A DNA stretch of 64,000 bases, from assembly GCF_001668575.1 (NCBI RefSeq), contig NZ_LZMD01000111.1:152482-216481 (forward strand). The letters are read 5' to 3'. Origin of the DNA: Mycobacterium sp. 1164985.4 (GTDB taxonomy: Bacteria > Actinomycetota > Actinomycetes > Mycobacteriales > Mycobacteriaceae). Numbering within the stretch: position 1 is the first letter of the stretch; each line of letters starts with the position of its first letter. The notes beneath the pieces are model-generated. The model had not been told where the DNA came from and did not search any database. It worked only from the letters and a program-made list of their open reading frames with translations. Below, in pieces: positions 16,030 to 25,118 of the stretch. The position numbers and the translations under genes are program-made.

Positions 16030-17523
16030 CTAGGCCTCGCCCATGCCGTCCACCGGTTCGGCCTGTCCACCTGCGCGGACGGCCTTCTCGATGCGAGCGC
16101 CGAAATCGGCGTCGACGTTGCGCCAGTACTGCAGCGCCCGATCCAGGACGTCGCCGCTGACGCCGCCGAGCAGGGCCCCGGAGATCGTCTCGACCGCAGC
16201 GCTGCGCTGCGGGTCGTCCCAGACGTTCCGCACCAGCGTGCCGGCCTGTCCGAAGTCGTCGTCCTCGGAGTGCAGGGCGTACGCCGCGCGCAGCAACTCG
16301 CCGTCCGCCTCCCAGCCGTCCTCCGCCGGGCCGGTGGTATCGGCCCAGGGGCGACCGGTGCTGTTGGGTGCATAGACCGCGGAGGCGCCGGAGTGGTGGT
16401 AGGTCATCTGCCCGTCGAACAGATAGGTGTTCATTTCGACGCCCTCGCGGGGCTGGTTGACCGGCAGCTGGTGGAAGTTGGTTCCGATGCGGTTGCGTTG
16501 CGCGTCGTTGTAGGCGAAGGCGCGGCCCAGCAACATCTTGTCCGGGGACAATCCGGTGCCCGGCACGGTGTTGCCGGGGGAGAATGCGGCCTGCTCGATC
16601 TGGGCGAAGAAGTTCTCCGGGTTGCGGTTGAGCGTGTAGATGCCGACCGGGATCAACGGATAGTCCGCGTGCGGCCAGACCTTGGTCAGGTCAAAAGGAT
16701 TGAACCGATAGTCCGCGGCCTCGGCGTAGGGCATCACCTGCACCGAGAGGCGCCAACTCGGATGGTCACCGCGGGCGATGGCCTCGAAGAGGTCGCGCCG
16801 ATGGAAGTCGGCGTCCTCACCGGCCATCGTCGCGGCTTCGGCGTTGGTGAGAAATTCCATGCCCTGGTGGGTGTGGAAGTGGTACTTCACCCAGAATCTC
16901 TCGCCGCCTCCGTTGACCCACATGTACGTATGCGAGCCGTAGCCGTTCATGTGCCGCCAGGTCCTCGGTAAGCCCCGTTGCCCCATCAGGTAGGTGACCT
17001 GGTGCGCCGACTCCGGGTTCAGAGTCCAGAAATCCCACTGCATTTGCGCCGAGCGCAGCCCGGAGTCGGGTAGCCGCTTCTGGCTTCTGATGAAGTGGGG
17101 GAACTTGATCGGGTCGCGCAGGAAGAAGATCGGGGTGTTGTTGCCGACGATGTCGTAGTTGCCCTCGGAGGTGTAGAACTTCATCGCATAACCGCGAACG
17201 TCGCGCCAGGTATCCGGACTGCCCTGTTCGCCGGCGACGGTGGAAAAGCGCACGAGCAAGTCGGTTTCGGCGCCCCTTTGAAACAGCGCCGCCTTCGTGT
17301 ACTGGCTGACATCTTCGGTCACCTTCAGGACGCCGAACGCGCCGGAGCCCTTCGCGTGGGGGCTGCGTTCGGGCACGCGTTCACGGTTGAAGTGCGCCAT
17401 CTGCTCCAGGAAGTGCACGTCGTGCAGGACGATCGGGCCGCCTGCGCCGACCGTCAACGAGTTGCGGTCGCTGAGGGCGGGGGCGCCGGATCCGGTGGTC
17501 GAGCCGGAGGGTGATGTGGTCAT
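16030..17523 (-). CDS. Monofunctional heme catalase
   Basis: 497 residues, the size of small-subunit clade catalases. The catalytic histidine lies in RVPERSPHAKGSGAFG, the distal asparagine in DIVGNNTPIFFLRDP and the heme-ligand tyrosine in RAFAYNDAQRNRIGTN. It disproportionates hydrogen peroxide in the cytoplasm. The ATG at 17523 has GGAG eight bases upstream; the TTG further out does not. A Fur-family regulator gene lies 24 bases upstream in the same direction, so the pair is probably one operon, like catR-catA of Streptomyces. It is not KatG. Confidence 0.93.
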   Translation of the reverse strand: MTTSPSGSTTGSGAPALSDRNSLTVGAGGPIVLHDVHFLEQMAHFNRERVPERSPHAKGSGAFGVLKVTEDVSQYTKAALFQRGAETDLLVRFSTVAGEQGSPDTWRDVRGYAMKFYTSEGNYDIVGNNTPIFFLRDPIKFPHFIRSQKRLPDSGLRSAQMQWDFWTLNPESAHQVTYLMGQRGLPRTWRHMNGYGSHTYMWVNGGGERFWVKYHFHTHQGMEFLTNAEAATMAGEDADFHRRDLFEAIARGDHPSWRLSVQVMPYAEAADYRFNPFDLTKVWPHADYPLIPVGIYTLNRNPENFFAQIEQAAFSPGNTVPGTGLSPDKMLLGRAFAYNDAQRNRIGTNFHQLPVNQPREGVEMNTYLFDGQMTYHHSGASAVYAPNSTGRPWADTTGPAEDGWEADGELLRAAYALHSEDDDFGQAGTLVRNVWDDPQRSAAVETISGALLGGVSGDVLDRALQYWRNVDADFGARIEKAVRAGGQAEPVDGMGEA

Positions 17524-17547
17524 GCCGATCTCCAATCGCGTGGGCTG

Positions 17548-17973
17548 TTAATTCTTAGGGCTGGCTTGGCATTCGGGGCAGATGCCCCAGAACGTCACTT
17601 CGGCTTGCTTGATCAGGTAGCCCGACTCTTCGTCAGGTCGCAGGCAGGGTTTCTCGCCGGTCGCGCATTCGACATCGACGATCTCGCCGCAGGACCGACA
17701 GACGAGATGGTGGTGGTTGTCTCCGGTCTCGAGCTCGAAGCGGGCCGGCGAGCCGGCCGGGTCGATACGCCGCAACAGGCCGGCGTCCGTCAACGCATAC
17801 AACACGTCGTAGACCGCCTGCGTCGATAGCGATCCGATGCGCTTGCGCGCACCCGCGGTGATGGCCTCCACGTCGGCGTGCGGTTGCTCGCTCACCTCGG
17901 CCAGCACCGCCAGACGCGGTTTCGTCACCCGCAATCCCGACAGTCGCAGGCGGCTCTGCCAGAGGGTCACCAT
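17548..17973 (-). CDS. Fur-family metalloregulator (CatR/FurA-like) of the catalase operon
   Basis: 141 residues from the ATG at 17973, which AGGGGTG precedes closely; the longer open frame would add 19 residues across the putative operators. Visible features are the DNA-binding winged helix (RVTKPRLAVLAEVSEQPHADVEAI, QAVYDVLYALTDAGLLRRI), the HHHLVCRSCGEIVDVEC metal region and a second structural pair, CPEC. In Streptomyces CatR represses the adjacent catalase gene until oxidised. The same logic is inferred here from the gene pair and the paired palindromes upstream. Confidence 0.87.
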   Translation of the reverse strand: MVTLWQSRLRLSGLRVTKPRLAVLAEVSEQPHADVEAITAGARKRIGSLSTQAVYDVLYALTDAGLLRRIDPAGSPARFELETGDNHHHLVCRSCGEIVDVECATGEKPCLRPDEESGYLIKQAEVTFWGICPECQASPKN

Positions 17974-18024
17974 GCACCACCCCTGAAGATTGGATCGACT
18001 CAAGTGCCACTCTGCTACGTCGTC

Positions 18025-18053
18025 TTGCATAGTGCAAGTGTTGCTCTAAGCAA
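18025..18053. promoter_or_regulatory. Two tandem palindromic operators upstream of fur-catalase
   Basis: TTGCATAGTGCAA (18025-18037) and TTGCTCTAAGCAA (18041-18053) share the pattern TTGCnnnnnGCAA, 16 bases centre to centre. They lie between the fur gene and a divergent MarR gene. Binding by the Fur-like protein is the simplest reading; the MarR protein is the alternative. Confidence 0.65.
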
Positions 18054-18092
18054 TAGATGGCCGGCGGGCTTGCGTCATGCGATACTTGGCGC

Positions 18093-18566
18093 GTGCCCAG
18101 GCAGAAGGCGGACGTAACCAAGACGCCGGTGGACGAGCTCGTGGCGTTCGAGGTCGCGACGGCGGACCTGGTCGGGGTCGCACTGCGCAGCGTGGACCGA
18201 GTGGACGTGTCGCTGCCCCAGTTTCGGTTACTGCTCGTGCTGGCGCAGTCTGGGCCGTCGACATCGTCGGCCTGTGCCGCTGCGCTCGGCGTGGTCGGCT
18301 CTTCGGTGACCCGCCTGGCCGACCGGTTGCACGCCCGCGGCTACCTGATGCGCGGCGGGGATCCCGCCAACCGCAGTGTCGTGACCCTCGAACTGACGGA
18401 CAAGGGCCGCGACGTTGTCCGGCAGGTGACGGCGTACCGCCGTCGTGAGCTGCGGCGGGTGCTGGACCGCATTGCCGCCGCCGATCGTGCCGCCTGCGCC
18501 ACCGTGCTGCGCACCCTCCACGAGCGCTTCGCCAACGACGACCGATACAACGCGCGACCGTTCTGA
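18093..18566 (+). CDS. MarR-family regulator
   Basis: 157 residues from the GTG at 18093, just after the -10-like GATACT (18081-18086), so a leaderless start. The winged-helix core runs through PQFRLLLVLAQSG, TSSACAAALGVVGSSVTRLADRLHARGYLMR and the wing GGDPANRSVVTLELT. It is divergent from the fur-catalase operon and shares the 120-base region containing the TTGC palindromes. It ends 22 bases before the convergent LLM oxidoreductase gene. The target and ligand are unknown. Confidence 0.8.
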   Translation: MPRQKADVTKTPVDELVAFEVATADLVGVALRSVDRVDVSLPQFRLLLVLAQSGPSTSSACAAALGVVGSSVTRLADRLHARGYLMRGGDPANRSVVTLELTDKGRDVVRQVTAYRRRELRRVLDRIAAADRAACATVLRTLHERFANDDRYNARPF

Positions 18567-18587
18567 CTCAGCGGAACGCCGCGACGG

Positions 18588-19430
18588 TCAGCCCTTCAGA
18601 CCGAGCGGGCCCGCCAATTCGGTAAGGGTGGGGATCAAAACGTCCCAGCCGCCGAGCACCTGGATCGCGACATGATCGGCGCCGGCATCGAGATGCTCGT
18701 TGAGCCGCGCGGCAATCGAATCGGGCGTGCCGTGCGCGACGAGCGCGTCGATCAACCGGTCGCTTCCGGGCTTCTCGACGTCGTCATCGGTGAACCCCAA
18801 GCGCTTCCAGTTGTTCAGGTAGTTCGACAGGTTCAGGTAGAAATCGATTGTCTGCCTGCCGATCTCCCGCGACGCCTCGGCGTCGCGGGCGAGCACGACT
18901 TTGTGTTCGGGTGCGATGAACACCGTGGGCCCGAGCAGGTTTCGCGACTCCCCGGTGTGCTGCGGGGTGGTGAGGTAAGGGTGCGCCCCCGCGCTGCGCT
19001 GCGCCGAGAGCTTCAGCACCTTGGGCCCGAGCGCCGCGACCACCCGGCGACTGGTGGGCACCTTCTTCGCGTCCAACGCGTCGAGGTATTCGACGAGCAC
19101 GTCGTACGGCTTGCGGTACTCCTCGGTGTGTTCGGGGTGGCCAATACCGATGCCCAGCAGAAAGCGGCCCGGATAGGCGTCCTCGACGCGGTGATACGCC
19201 TCGGCGACCTCGTCTGCCGGCGCCGTCCACACGTTGACGATCCCGGTGGCGACCGAGAGGTTCTCGGTGCGCTCGAGGATGGGCTCGACGTATTCGAGGT
19301 CGCCGGCAGGGGATCCGCCGATCCACACCGCGCCATACCCGAGTTTCTCGATCTCCACGGCCTGCTCGGGCGTGGGCGCCCCGAACGTCCAGACACCGTA
19401 GCGGCCGAGGTTGGGCTTGAGCTCAGTCAT
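18588..19430 (-). CDS. LLM-class F420-dependent oxidoreductase, paralogue A
   Basis: 280 residues of the luciferase-like TIM barrel. Recognisable segments are LGRYGVWTFGAPTPEQAVEIEKLGYGAVWIGG, GRFLLGIGIGHPEHTEEYRKPYDVLVEYLDALD and the mid-barrel RRVVAALGPKVLKLSAQRSAGAHPYLTTPQHT. Members in mycobacteria use coenzyme F420 to reduce diverse substrates; the substrate is unknown. It is the downstream member of a tandem pair with clear end-to-end similarity to the next gene, so a local duplication. Confidence 0.85.
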   Translation of the reverse strand: MTELKPNLGRYGVWTFGAPTPEQAVEIEKLGYGAVWIGGSPAGDLEYVEPILERTENLSVATGIVNVWTAPADEVAEAYHRVEDAYPGRFLLGIGIGHPEHTEEYRKPYDVLVEYLDALDAKKVPTSRRVVAALGPKVLKLSAQRSAGAHPYLTTPQHTGESRNLLGPTVFIAPEHKVVLARDAEASREIGRQTIDFYLNLSNYLNNWKRLGFTDDDVEKPGSDRLIDALVAHGTPDSIAARLNEHLDAGADHVAIQVLGGWDVLIPTLTELAGPLGLKG

Positions 19431-19452
19431 GCGGATCCCTTCGGTGGTGACG

Positions 19453-20298
19453 TCACTTCAAGCCGAGCGGACCGGCCAACTGCGCCAACGCGTCCACCAG
19501 CTTGTCCGGTCCGGTGAGCACCTGCACGGGCACGTGGTCGGCGCCCGCCGCGTGATGCTCCTCGAGTCGTCCGGCTATGGCCTCGACGGTGCCATACGCC
19601 ACCACGGCGTCGACAAGCCGGTCACCGCCCGGCTTGGCGACCTCGTCGTCGGTGAATCCGAGGCGCTTCCAGTTGTTGAGGTAGTTGCGCAGATTGAGGT
19701 AGATGTCGAGCGCCTTGCGACCGACCGCACGGGCCTGCTCGGGGTCGGTCGTCAGCACCACCTTGTGTTCCGGCGCGAGGAACGCATCCGCTCCGATGAT
19801 TTTGCGTGCCTCGGCGGTGTGTTCGGGCGTCGTCAGGTACGGATGCGCGCCGGCGGAGCGTTCCGCGGACAGCTTGAGCACCCGCGGACCGAGCGCGGCG
19901 ACCACCCGTCGGTCCTTCGGCACCCCGAACTCGTCGAGCTTGTCGAGGTAGTCGGTGAGCGCGTCATACGGCTTGCGGTACTCGGTGTGAGCCTCGGGGT
20001 GGCCGACGCCGATGCCCAGCAGGAAGCGTCCGGGGTAGGCCTTCTCGATGCGGTGGAACGACTCGCTGACCGGACCGGCTTCGGCGGTCCAGATGTTGAC
20101 GATGCCGGTGGCGAGCTTGAGGTTGGTGGTCGCTTCGAGAATCGGTTCCACCCAGTCCAACTCGGCCGCGGGGGAGCCACCCGCCCAGATCGCGCCGTAT
20201 CCGAGGTCATCGATCGCACGCAGCTGCTCAGGGGCCACTCGCTGCCACATGGAGTAGTGGCCGAACGCGCCGTAGGAACCGAGATCGGGTTTCGTCAT
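19453..20298 (-). CDS. LLM-class F420-dependent oxidoreductase, paralogue B
   Basis: 281 residues, nearly the same length and motif order as the adjacent paralogue (LGYGAIWAGGSPAAELDWVEPIL, GRFLLGIGVGHPEAHTEYRKPYD, RSAGAHPYLTTPEHT, YLNNWKRLGFTDDEV). The 22-base gap to the paralogue indicates cotranscription. Differences cluster near the N-terminus and in the C-terminal insert around LVDALAQLAG, so substrate specificity may differ. Like its partner it is presumably cytosolic and F420-linked; this rests on family membership. Confidence 0.85.
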   Translation of the reverse strand: MTKPDLGSYGAFGHYSMWQRVAPEQLRAIDDLGYGAIWAGGSPAAELDWVEPILEATTNLKLATGIVNIWTAEAGPVSESFHRIEKAYPGRFLLGIGVGHPEAHTEYRKPYDALTDYLDKLDEFGVPKDRRVVAALGPRVLKLSAERSAGAHPYLTTPEHTAEARKIIGADAFLAPEHKVVLTTDPEQARAVGRKALDIYLNLRNYLNNWKRLGFTDDEVAKPGGDRLVDAVVAYGTVEAIAGRLEEHHAAGADHVPVQVLTGPDKLVDALAQLAGPLGLK

Positions 20299-20336
20299 GT
20301 TCGCTCCAACTTCTCGGTGCCGACGGCGTATTCCGA

Positions 20337-21833
20337 CTAACCGGCCGTGACGGGAAGTTCCGTCGGCGTCGGCGCCTCGGGGGCAGGGGCGACCAACGGC
20401 AGATCGATGACGAACCGGGTGTCGCCGGGGGCGGACGTGACCCGGATGTCGCCGTGGTGCTTCTCGACGATGATGCGTCGGGCGAGGTCCAGCCCAAGCC
20501 CAGTGCCCTGGCCGAACGGTTTGGTGGTGAAGAACGGGGTGAAGATGCGGTCGATGTTCTCAACGGCGATGCCCTCACCGTCATCGCAGATCTCGACCCG
20601 AATCATCTCGTCGTTCACGCGCGAGGTACGGATCGTCAGCGTGCCCTCGTAGTTCATCGCCTGGATCGCGTTGTCGATGACGTTGGTCCATACCTCGTTG
20701 AGATCGCCTGGGTAGCACAACAATTGAGGCAGCGAGGTGTCCTTCTCCCACACCAGCTTCACCGGCTTGTCCTTGCCGACCTTGTCGCCGAAGATCGTCT
20801 TGATCGTGCTGTGGATCAACTCGTGGACGTTGGCGGCCTGATACTCGCTGCGGTCCATCTGGGAGTACTGCTTGGCGCCGGCCAGCAGCGCCGAGATCCG
20901 CTTGCTGGCGTCGGCGATCTCGTTCATCCGCAGCTCGGCGTCGATCGTGTACTTCAACCAGCCCAGCGCGCTCTGCAGCGTGGCGGAGCAGTCGACGTCG
21001 TCGATCGAGGCCTGCACGCGTTCGAGCCAGTCCAGGTCGAGGCCGGCCTCCACGAAGGTCGGTGCGTAATCCCACGCGCTGGCGATGCCGCGGCTCTCGA
21101 GCCAGTCGCCGATCTGCTCTTCGGAGTCGGACAGCTCCAGCGCGGTGAGCTCCTGCGCCTTGGACTTGGCGACCTGCTCGGCGACCTCTTCCTGGATCCG
21201 CACCAACACCCGCAGCGCTTCGGGGGTGAACTGGCCGTCGGCCAACATCGCGAGCTTGTGCCGCATTTTGCCGACGCCCTCGCGCAGGTCGGCGACAGCA
21301 CGGGCCGCGGCGGCGGCGGGATTGTTGAGCTGATGGGTCAGGCCCGCGGTGATGGTGCCCAGCGCCAGCAGCTTCTCGCGCTGACCGAGGATCTGGCTCT
21401 GGCGACGGCCGCCGACGCGGTGCCCCTCGAGCAGGTGCACGGCCATCGGGAACTCCGACTGCATGAACTTCGCGAACGCGTCGGCGTCGAGCACGAAGAA
21501 CCGGGACGGCCGCGTCACGCGGACCGACGCCTCGTAGAGGTGCTCCTCGCCGGGCACGTAGGCCGACCAGGCGCCGCAGTACACCCCGCGCTGCGAGGTG
21601 CGGCCCGTCTCGATGTCCACCCCGCCCGAGCGTTTGGACATCACCAGTTCACCGTCGAGCAGGACGTAGAAGCAGGTCGCCGGGTCGCCTTCGCTGCACA
21701 CCGGACCGGGTTCGAACGTGGCAATATGCCCGTTGTCGCACAGAACCTGCAATTGGCGGTCAGAGAGCGCCTCGAACAGGAACAGCGTCCGCAGCTCGTC
21801 CGGCAGGCACCGGGGTTCGTTGTCGCCCATCAC
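20337..21833 (-). CDS. Histidine kinase with N-terminal cyclic-nucleotide-binding-type domain
   Basis: 498 residues. The N-terminal beta roll (about 15-130; LFLFEALSDRQLQVLCDNG, EGDPATCFYVLLDGELVMSK) resembles CRP/cNMP-binding sensor domains. The kinase part has the phospho-accepting histidine in TAGLTHQLNNPA, an N box (NVIDNAIQAMN), DDGEGI and GTGLGLDLARRI. There is no membrane segment. Its start overlaps the stop of the receiver/thioredoxin-reductase-like gene by four bases, so the two are made together. The kinase probably signals to that receiver domain. The ligand (cyclic nucleotide, redox or another cue) is not deducible from the sequence. Confidence 0.88.
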   Translation of the reverse strand: MMGDNEPRCLPDELRTLFLFEALSDRQLQVLCDNGHIATFEPGPVCSEGDPATCFYVLLDGELVMSKRSGGVDIETGRTSQRGVYCGAWSAYVPGEEHLYEASVRVTRPSRFFVLDADAFAKFMQSEFPMAVHLLEGHRVGGRRQSQILGQREKLLALGTITAGLTHQLNNPAAAAARAVADLREGVGKMRHKLAMLADGQFTPEALRVLVRIQEEVAEQVAKSKAQELTALELSDSEEQIGDWLESRGIASAWDYAPTFVEAGLDLDWLERVQASIDDVDCSATLQSALGWLKYTIDAELRMNEIADASKRISALLAGAKQYSQMDRSEYQAANVHELIHSTIKTIFGDKVGKDKPVKLVWEKDTSLPQLLCYPGDLNEVWTNVIDNAIQAMNYEGTLTIRTSRVNDEMIRVEICDDGEGIAVENIDRIFTPFFTTKPFGQGTGLGLDLARRIIVEKHHGDIRVTSAPGDTRFVIDLPLVAPAPEAPTPTELPVTAG

Positions 21834-23497
21834 GCCTCCGCCAGATATCGGTGCACCAACATCACCGCCATCGACCCTTCGCCGACGGCGGCCGCCACCC
21901 TCTTGGCGGATTCGGAACGCACATCTCCTGCAACAAACACACCGGGCACGCTTGTTTCCAGGTGGTGCGGCGGACGGTCCAGCGTCCAGCCGGCGACGTC
22001 GCGTAGATCCGGCCCGGCCAGGATGAAACCGTGGTCATCGCGGGCGATGCCGGCCTGCTCCACCCAGTCGGTGCGGGGTTGGGCCCCGATGAAGATGAAC
22101 ATGCGCCCACAGGTGTGTTCCTCGCGTACCCCGGTCTGCAGATTCTCCAGGCAGATGCGTTCCAGGTGGCCGTTGCCTTCGACCTTGTGCACGGCGGTGT
22201 GCGGCAGTTCGCGGATGTTGTCGGTCGCCCTGATCTGCTGGATCAGGTAGTAGGACATCGAGTCCTCGAGGGTGCGGCGGCAGACGATGCTCACCTTCTT
22301 CGCGGTTCGCGACAGGAACATCGCGGCCTGTCCCGCGGAGTTGGCGCCGCCGATGACGAAGACCTCCTCGTCCTCGCAATCGGCGGCCACCGACGAGGTG
22401 GCCCCGTAGTAGACGCCCGCGCCGGTGAGATCCGCGCAGCCCTCGGCAGGCAACTGGCGATACTCCACACCCATCGCCAGGATCACCGCCCGCGTCCCGA
22501 TCGATCGGCCGTCGGGCAGATGGACGGTGCGGGCGTTGCCGTCGATCTCGAGCGCGGTGACCTCGGCCGCCGTGATGAGCTCGGCCTCGAACTTCTCGGC
22601 TTGTCTGCGGGCCCGCTCGGCGAGTTGAGAGCCCGAGACGCCGTCGGGAAAGCCCAGGTAGTTCTCGATCCGCGAGCTCTGCCCGGCCTGCCCACCCGTG
22701 GCCGTGCGCTCGATCAGCACCGTCTTGAGGCCCTCGGAGGCGCCGTAGACCGCCGCGGCCAGGCCCGCGGGGCCGCCGCCGATGACGACCAGATCGTAGA
22801 AGTCCTCCGCGGGCGTAATGGACAGGCCGAGCGTCGCGCCGAGTTCGGCGTCGTCGGGCGCGACCAGCGTCTCGCCCTGCTCGGTGATCACCACCGGCAG
22901 CGTCAGCCCGTCGAGCCCGGCGGCGTCGAGCAGCTGCCTGCCCTTGGGCTCGTCGGCGCGGAACCACGTGTAGTAGAGCCGGTTGCGGGCGAGGAACTCG
23001 CGGACTTCCGACGAGCGCGCGTTCCACGGGTGCCCGATGATCTTGGTGTGCGGGATCGCGCGGTCGCCGGTCTCGCGCCAGGCCTCGATCAGCGCGTCGA
23101 TGACCGGGTAGAGCTTCTCCTCCGGCGGGTCCCAGGGTTTGAGAAGGTAGTGGTCGAGATCGACGACGTTGATGGCGTCGATCGCGGCGTGCGTGTCGGC
23201 GTATGCGGTCAACAGCACCCGGCGGGCCATCGGGAAGATGTCCATCGCCTCTTCGAGGAATTCGATCCCGCTCATCTGCGGCATGCGGTAGTCGGCCACG
23301 AAGACGGCGACGGTCTCACCGCGCAGCTTGAGTTCGTTGAGCGTTTCGAGCGCGTCGGGGCCGTTCTCGGCGCGCACGATGCGAAATCCCTCGCCGTAGT
23401 GGCGGCGCAGGTCGCGTGCGACGGCACGCGACACCGCCGGGTCGTCGTCCACACTCAATATGACGGGTTTACGGGGCTGGAGCGAGGGGCCGGTCAT
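21830..23497 (-). CDS. Fused response regulator-thioredoxin-like-thioredoxin reductase-like flavoprotein
   Basis: 555 residues in three parts. The receiver domain (1-125) has SVDDDPA and the phospho-Asp in [11 protein letters not shown] glutaredoxin/thioredoxin-like segment (about 150-225) contains [20 protein letters not shown] without a CxxC. The FAD/NAD(P) reductase has [51 protein letters not shown] and VFVAGDVR. In the place of the thioredoxin reductase CxxC stands [11 protein letters not shown], so disulfide shuttling in the usual way is unlikely. The two-gene unit links phosphorylation to a flavin oxidoreductase. Confidence 0.88.
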
Positions 23498-23607
23498 CGC
23501 GTATAAGTATGCGCCTATCGTCCAGCCGATATCGGGGCGAGATTTCCCGGCTCACCGGCCGCGATCCCGATGGTCGGCGACGGTGGGTGGGCCGGTGCCG
23601 GCGCATT

Positions 23608-23636
23608 TTGGTCATCCGGTGGTCAGCGGGTATTCT
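23608..23636 (+). promoter_or_regulatory. Promoter of the infA-rpmJ-rpsM operon
   Basis: TTGGTC (23608-23613) and TATTCT (23631-23636) are 17 bases apart, placing the transcript start near 23643 and leaving a leader of about 135 bases before infA. No convincing gene lies in 23498-23778. Confidence 0.6.
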
Positions 23637-23778
23637 TTACCAACGGTGCGGCGACCGCGCCGACTCTTTGCGTGCCCCTGTTCAGGAATTTCTGGCTACT
23701 GGCTCACGTTCTGTGGTCGGAGCGTTTGCTGTCCCAGCAGGCGCCAACGATCAGGACACGGAGGATCTCCGAAACACA

Positions 23779-24000
23779 ATGGCCAAGAAAGACGGTGCCA
23801 TAGAGGTCGAGGGTCGCGTGGTCGAACCCCTGCCCAATGCGATGTTCCGCATTGAGTTGGAGAACGGACACAAGGTCCTTGCCCACATCAGCGGCAAGAT
23901 GCGGCAGCACTACATCCGCATCCTGCCCGAGGACCGCGTCGTGGTGGAGCTGTCTCCCTACGACCTGTCCCGGGGCCGCATCGTTTACCGGTACAAGTAA
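23779..24000 (+). CDS. infA: Translation initiation factor IF-1
   Basis: 73 residues, the standard IF-1 length, a single OB fold ([40 protein letters not shown]). IF-1 binds the 30S A site during initiation. The ATG at 23779 is fixed by the conserved MAKKD start; upstream sequence in the frame is leader. It heads the ribosomal alpha operon and is followed 30 bases later by rpmJ, the usual actinobacterial order. Confidence 0.97.
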
Positions 24001-24030
24001 AGACACTTCAGAAGAACAGGATCGAACGCC

Positions 24031-24144
24031 GTGAAGGTGAACCCGAGCGTCAAGCCCATTTGCGATAAGTGCAGGGTGATCCGCCGGCATGGGCGGGTCA
24101 TGGTGATCTGCTCTGATCCGCGCCACAAGCAGCGCCAGGGTTAG
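24031..24144 (+). CDS. rpmJ: Ribosomal protein L36 (zinc-binding form)
   Basis: 37 residues starting with GTG ([14 protein letters not shown]). The CxxC plus C-x-H ligands ([16 protein letters not shown]) identify the zinc-containing C+ form of L36. It is short and easily missed. It lies 30 bases after infA and 150 bases before rpsM. Mycobacteria can carry a second zinc-independent copy under Zur control elsewhere; none is in this window. Confidence 0.96.
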
Positions 24145-24294
24145 TACGCGCTAGCTGCCGAACAACTGAATGACGAAATCCCAGTACCACTGAGCGGATA
24201 GGCCGCTCGATCACGCCCGGCACGGAGGCCGGACCCCGAGACAGCGGGAACGGACTGGGACAAGACCTCCGCATAGAAGAAGGAACACTGCCTG

Positions 24295-24669
24295 ATGGCA
24301 CGTCTCGTGGGCGTTGATCTTCCGCGCGATAAGCGCATGGAAATCGCCCTGACCTACATCTACGGCGTCGGCCGTACCCGCTCCCAGGAGATCCTGGACG
24401 CCACCGGCATCAGCCGGGACCTGCGCACGAAGGACCTCACCGATGATCAGGTGACCCAGCTGCGCGACTACATCGAAGCGAACCTCAAGGTGGAGGGCGA
24501 TCTGCGCCGCGAGGTGCAGGCCGATATCCGCCGCAAGATCGAGATCGGCTGCTACCAGGGCTTGCGGCACCGCCGTGGCCTGCCGGTGCGTGGCCAGCGG
24601 ACCAAGACCAACGCGCGCACCCGCAAGGGTCCGAAGCGCACCATCGCGGGTAAGAAGAAGGCCAGGTAA
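24295..24669 (+). CDS. rpsM: Ribosomal protein S13
   Basis: 124 residues: N-terminal RLVGVDLPRDKRMEIALTYIYG, central YIEANLKVEGDLRREV and the basic C-terminal tail with GLPVRGQRTKTNARTRKG, all standard for S13 in the 30S head. AGAAGGAACA precedes the ATG. The 150-base gap after rpmJ shows no additional gene. It ends five bases before rpsK. Confidence 0.97.
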   Translation: MARLVGVDLPRDKRMEIALTYIYGVGRTRSQEILDATGISRDLRTKDLTDDQVTQLRDYIEANLKVEGDLRREVQADIRRKIEIGCYQGLRHRRGLPVRGQRTKTNARTRKGPKRTIAGKKKAR

Positions 24670-24674
24670 GAGAG

Positions 24675-25097
24675 ATGCCACCAACCAAGAAGACCGGGCA
24701 GACGGCCTCCGCAAAACGCGGTCAGAAGACCCGTCGCCGGGAAAAGAAGAACGTCCCGCACGGCGCCGCACACATCAAGAGCACGTTCAACAACACGATC
24801 GTGACGATCACCGACCCGTCGGGCAACGTGATCGCGTGGGCATCGTCGGGCCACGTGGGCTTCAAGGGCTCGCGTAAGTCGACGCCGTTCGCCGCGCAGC
24901 TGGCGGCCGAGAACGCCGCCCGCAAGGCGCAGGAGCACGGCGTCAAGAAGGTCGACGTATTCGTCAAGGGCCCGGGCTCGGGCCGCGAGACCGCGATCCG
25001 GTCGCTGCAGGCCGCCGGCCTCGAGGTCGGCGCGATCGCCGATGTCACGCCGCAGCCGCACAACGGATGCCGTCCGCCGAAGCGGCGCCGGGTCTAG
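24675..25097 (+). CDS. rpsK: Ribosomal protein S11
   Basis: 140 residues. The core HIKSTFNNTIVTITDPSGN, GFKGSRKSTPFAAQ and the C-terminal DVTPQPHNGCRPPKRRRV are invariant S11 features at the mRNA exit platform. AAGAGAG lies directly upstream. It is tightly spaced between rpsM and rpsD (21-base gap) in the alpha operon. Confidence 0.97.
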   Translation: MPPTKKTGQTASAKRGQKTRRREKKNVPHGAAHIKSTFNNTIVTITDPSGNVIAWASSGHVGFKGSRKSTPFAAQLAAENAARKAQEHGVKKVDVFVKGPGSGRETAIRSLQAAGLEVGAIADVTPQPHNGCRPPKRRRV

Positions 25098-25118
25098 TAG
25101 GACGAGGGAGAAACAGAC

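Noticed and set aside
22031..23506. 491-codon plus-strand frame opposite the receiver/thioredoxin-reductase-like gene
   Set aside because: Complementary-strand shadow typical of high-GC DNA; no domain pattern, and the opposite gene has clear family motifs.
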